Shown here piece by piece: positions 63,015 to 64,000 of a stretch of 64,000 bases of DNA. The stretch comes from Vibrio japonicus (GTDB lineage Bacteria > Pseudomonadota > Gammaproteobacteria > Enterobacterales > Vibrionaceae). Where the stretch lies: contig NZ_CP102097.1 of NCBI RefSeq assembly GCF_024582835.1, positions 1,374,256-1,438,255 of the forward strand, read 5' to 3'. The stretch's first letter is position 1. Every line of letters starts with the position of its first letter. A program made the translations under genes and the position numbers. The notes below the pieces were generated by a model, which searched no databases, was not told where the DNA came from, and saw nothing but the letters and a program-made list of their open reading frames with translations.

Positions 63015-64000
63015 TTAAGCTTGAACCTCTACCTGTTTTACTTCGCTGCGCGCTTTAAGAAACGCGTAACTCAAACCTGTAACGGCAGTCCCTGCGGCAA
63101 TTGCTACTAGGTACATGATGACAGGTGTAATTGCATTTGGAATGAGCAGTACGAACAATCCGCCGTGCGGAGCCATCAACTTAGCGCCGAACAGCATAGA
63201 GAGTGCTCCTGTTAAAGCGCCACCAGCCATGCATGCCGGAATAACACGCATCGGATCTTTCGCCGCGAATGGAATAGCACCTTCAGAGATAAAGCATAAA
63301 CCAAGAACAAACGATGCTTTACCTGCTTCACGCTCACCTTGTTCAAATTTGTTTCTAGCGATGAATGTTGCTAGACCCATGCCTAAAGCTGGAACCATAC
63401 CTGCTGCCATGATTGCCGCCATTGGCGCGTAGGTTTGTGAAGCGAGTAAGCCGACACCAAATGCGTAGGCCGCTTTGTTTACAGGGCCACCAAGGTCGAA
63501 ACACATCATTGCACCAAGCAGCATGCCAAGTAGCACAGCACTGTCAGAACCCATATTGTTCAAGAAATCAGTTAAGCCATTCATGATCCCAGAAACAGGG
63601 CCGCCTACGATGTATATCATTACTAACCCAGTAAACAAGGTCGCAACAAATGGAATGATTAAAATGGGTTTGAGTGCTTCCATTGATTGAGGAAGTGACA
63701 ATTTGTCGGCGATAAATTTGGCTGCGTAACCTGCAATAAAACCAGCAGCGATACCACCTAAGAAGCCTGCACCTGTCGAACTCGCGAGCATGCCGCCAAC
63801 CAAACCCGGTGCTAGGCCAGGGCGATCAGCAATGGAGAAGGCAATAAACCCAGCAAGCACAGGAATCATCAATGCAAATGCGGAACCGCCCCCGATGGTC
63901 ATTAACGCCGCAGCGAGTGTTCCTTCTTCTTTAAACGCTTCGATACCAAACACGAAAGAGAGCGCGATGATCAAACCACCGGCAACCACCACGGGTAACA
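63015..64000 (-). CDS. fruA: Fructose PTS permease EIIC part, cut by window end
   Basis: The frame is open to the end of the window (about 328 residues visible, C-terminal part of EIIBC). It contains the EIIC fructose domain: MLPVVVAGG-like opening, FISEGAIPFAAKDPMRVIPACMAGGALTGA and the NKAAYAFG stretch. It transports and phosphorylates fructose with HPr/EI and EIIA. The N-terminal EIIB domains lie beyond the window, so the start is not given. Terminator at 62960-62989. Confidence 0.93.
   Translation of the reverse strand, partial: LPVVVAGGLIIALSFVFGIEAFKEEGTLAAALMTIGGGSAFALMIPVLAGFIAFSIADRPGLAPGLVGGMLASSTGAGFLGGIAAGFIAGYAAKFIADKLSLPQSMEALKPILIIPFVATLFTGLVMIYIVGGPVSGIMNGLTDFLNNMGSDSAVLLGMLLGAMMCFDLGGPVNKAAYAFGVGLLASQTYAPMAAIMAAGMVPALGMGLATFIARNKFEQGEREAGKASFVLGLCFISEGAIPFAAKDPMRVIPACMAGGALTGALSMLFGAKLMAPHGGLFVLLIPNAITPVIMYLVAIAAGTAVTGLSYAFLKARSEVKQVEVQA

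Noticed and set aside
1..64000. CRISPR arrays, tRNA or rRNA genes, insertion sequences and prophage genes
   Set aside because: No repeat-spacer series, transposase, integrase or structural phage protein, and no tRNA-like cloverleaf, was seen on reading both strands.

Overview
The window reads as ordinary gammaproteobacterial chromosome with about 60 tightly packed protein genes. No tRNA, rRNA, insertion sequence, prophage or CRISPR array was seen. The gene set points to a Vibrio, probably of the Harveyi/parahaemolyticus group: a Vibrio-type thermostable hemolysin, a TorT/TorS pair, TRAP transport, EptA, a periplasmic MsrA-MsrB fusion, and a tkt-tal pair. Placement on the smaller chromosome is likely but is inferred from memory of Vibrio gene content, not shown by the sequence. 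Both ends cut genes: an aldehyde dehydrogenase at the left and a fructose PTS permease at the right.

Layout. 1-3.9 kb: amine/aldehyde oxidation genes (aldehyde dehydrogenase, rubredoxin fused to its reductase, DAO-type oxidase, cupin). 4.4-5.7 kb: a flavodoxin-fold quinone reductase diverging from a TetR regulator, with two identical-type perfect palindromes between them. 5.9-14.6 kb: the most interesting block. A seven-gene operon (thermostable hemolysin/GNAT, AMP-ligase, heme-oxygenase-like diiron oxidase, SDR, TPR protein, OmpR-type regulator, histidine kinase) is followed by eptA-dgkA. Both transcription units start behind the same CTTAAG-N5-CTTAAG direct repeat, 47 nt upstream of each start codon. 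That repeat matches the PmrA box. The block therefore looks like one envelope-stress regulon that couples lipid A phosphoethanolamine modification to an uncharacterised acyl-derived small-molecule pathway.

14.7-22.6 kb: a TRAP transporter diverging from a Cache-domain kinase, NarL-type regulator and LysR regulator in overlapping frames, then a CoA-transferase behind a perfect palindrome; this looks like sensing, uptake and activation of a small organic acid. 22.7-29.5 kb: DUF1840 protein, LysE exporter, transketolase and transaldolase with a SorC-family regulator opposite, and a tandem universal stress protein. 29.7-33.8 kb: a moeA-moeB-small membrane protein-sulfurtransferase operon diverging from folE. 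33.9-46.8 kb: two DEAD-box helicases (dbpA, rhlE), msrAB, an aromatic amino acid permease behind TyrR-like boxes, a 40-residue acidic small protein, acpH, two acetyltransferases, a fatty acid desaturase, a chemoreceptor, a HAD phosphatase and guanosine kinase. 46.8-64 kb: creA, a second HAD phosphatase, a MocR regulator with its EamA exporter, mgsA-torT diverging from torS, a YhhN enzyme, a YqhD-like aldehyde reductase with its AraC neighbour, glgC, a diguanylate cyclase and fruA.

Genes are separated by many clean hairpin terminators, most of them placed between convergent or independent units, so operon limits can be read with fair confidence.
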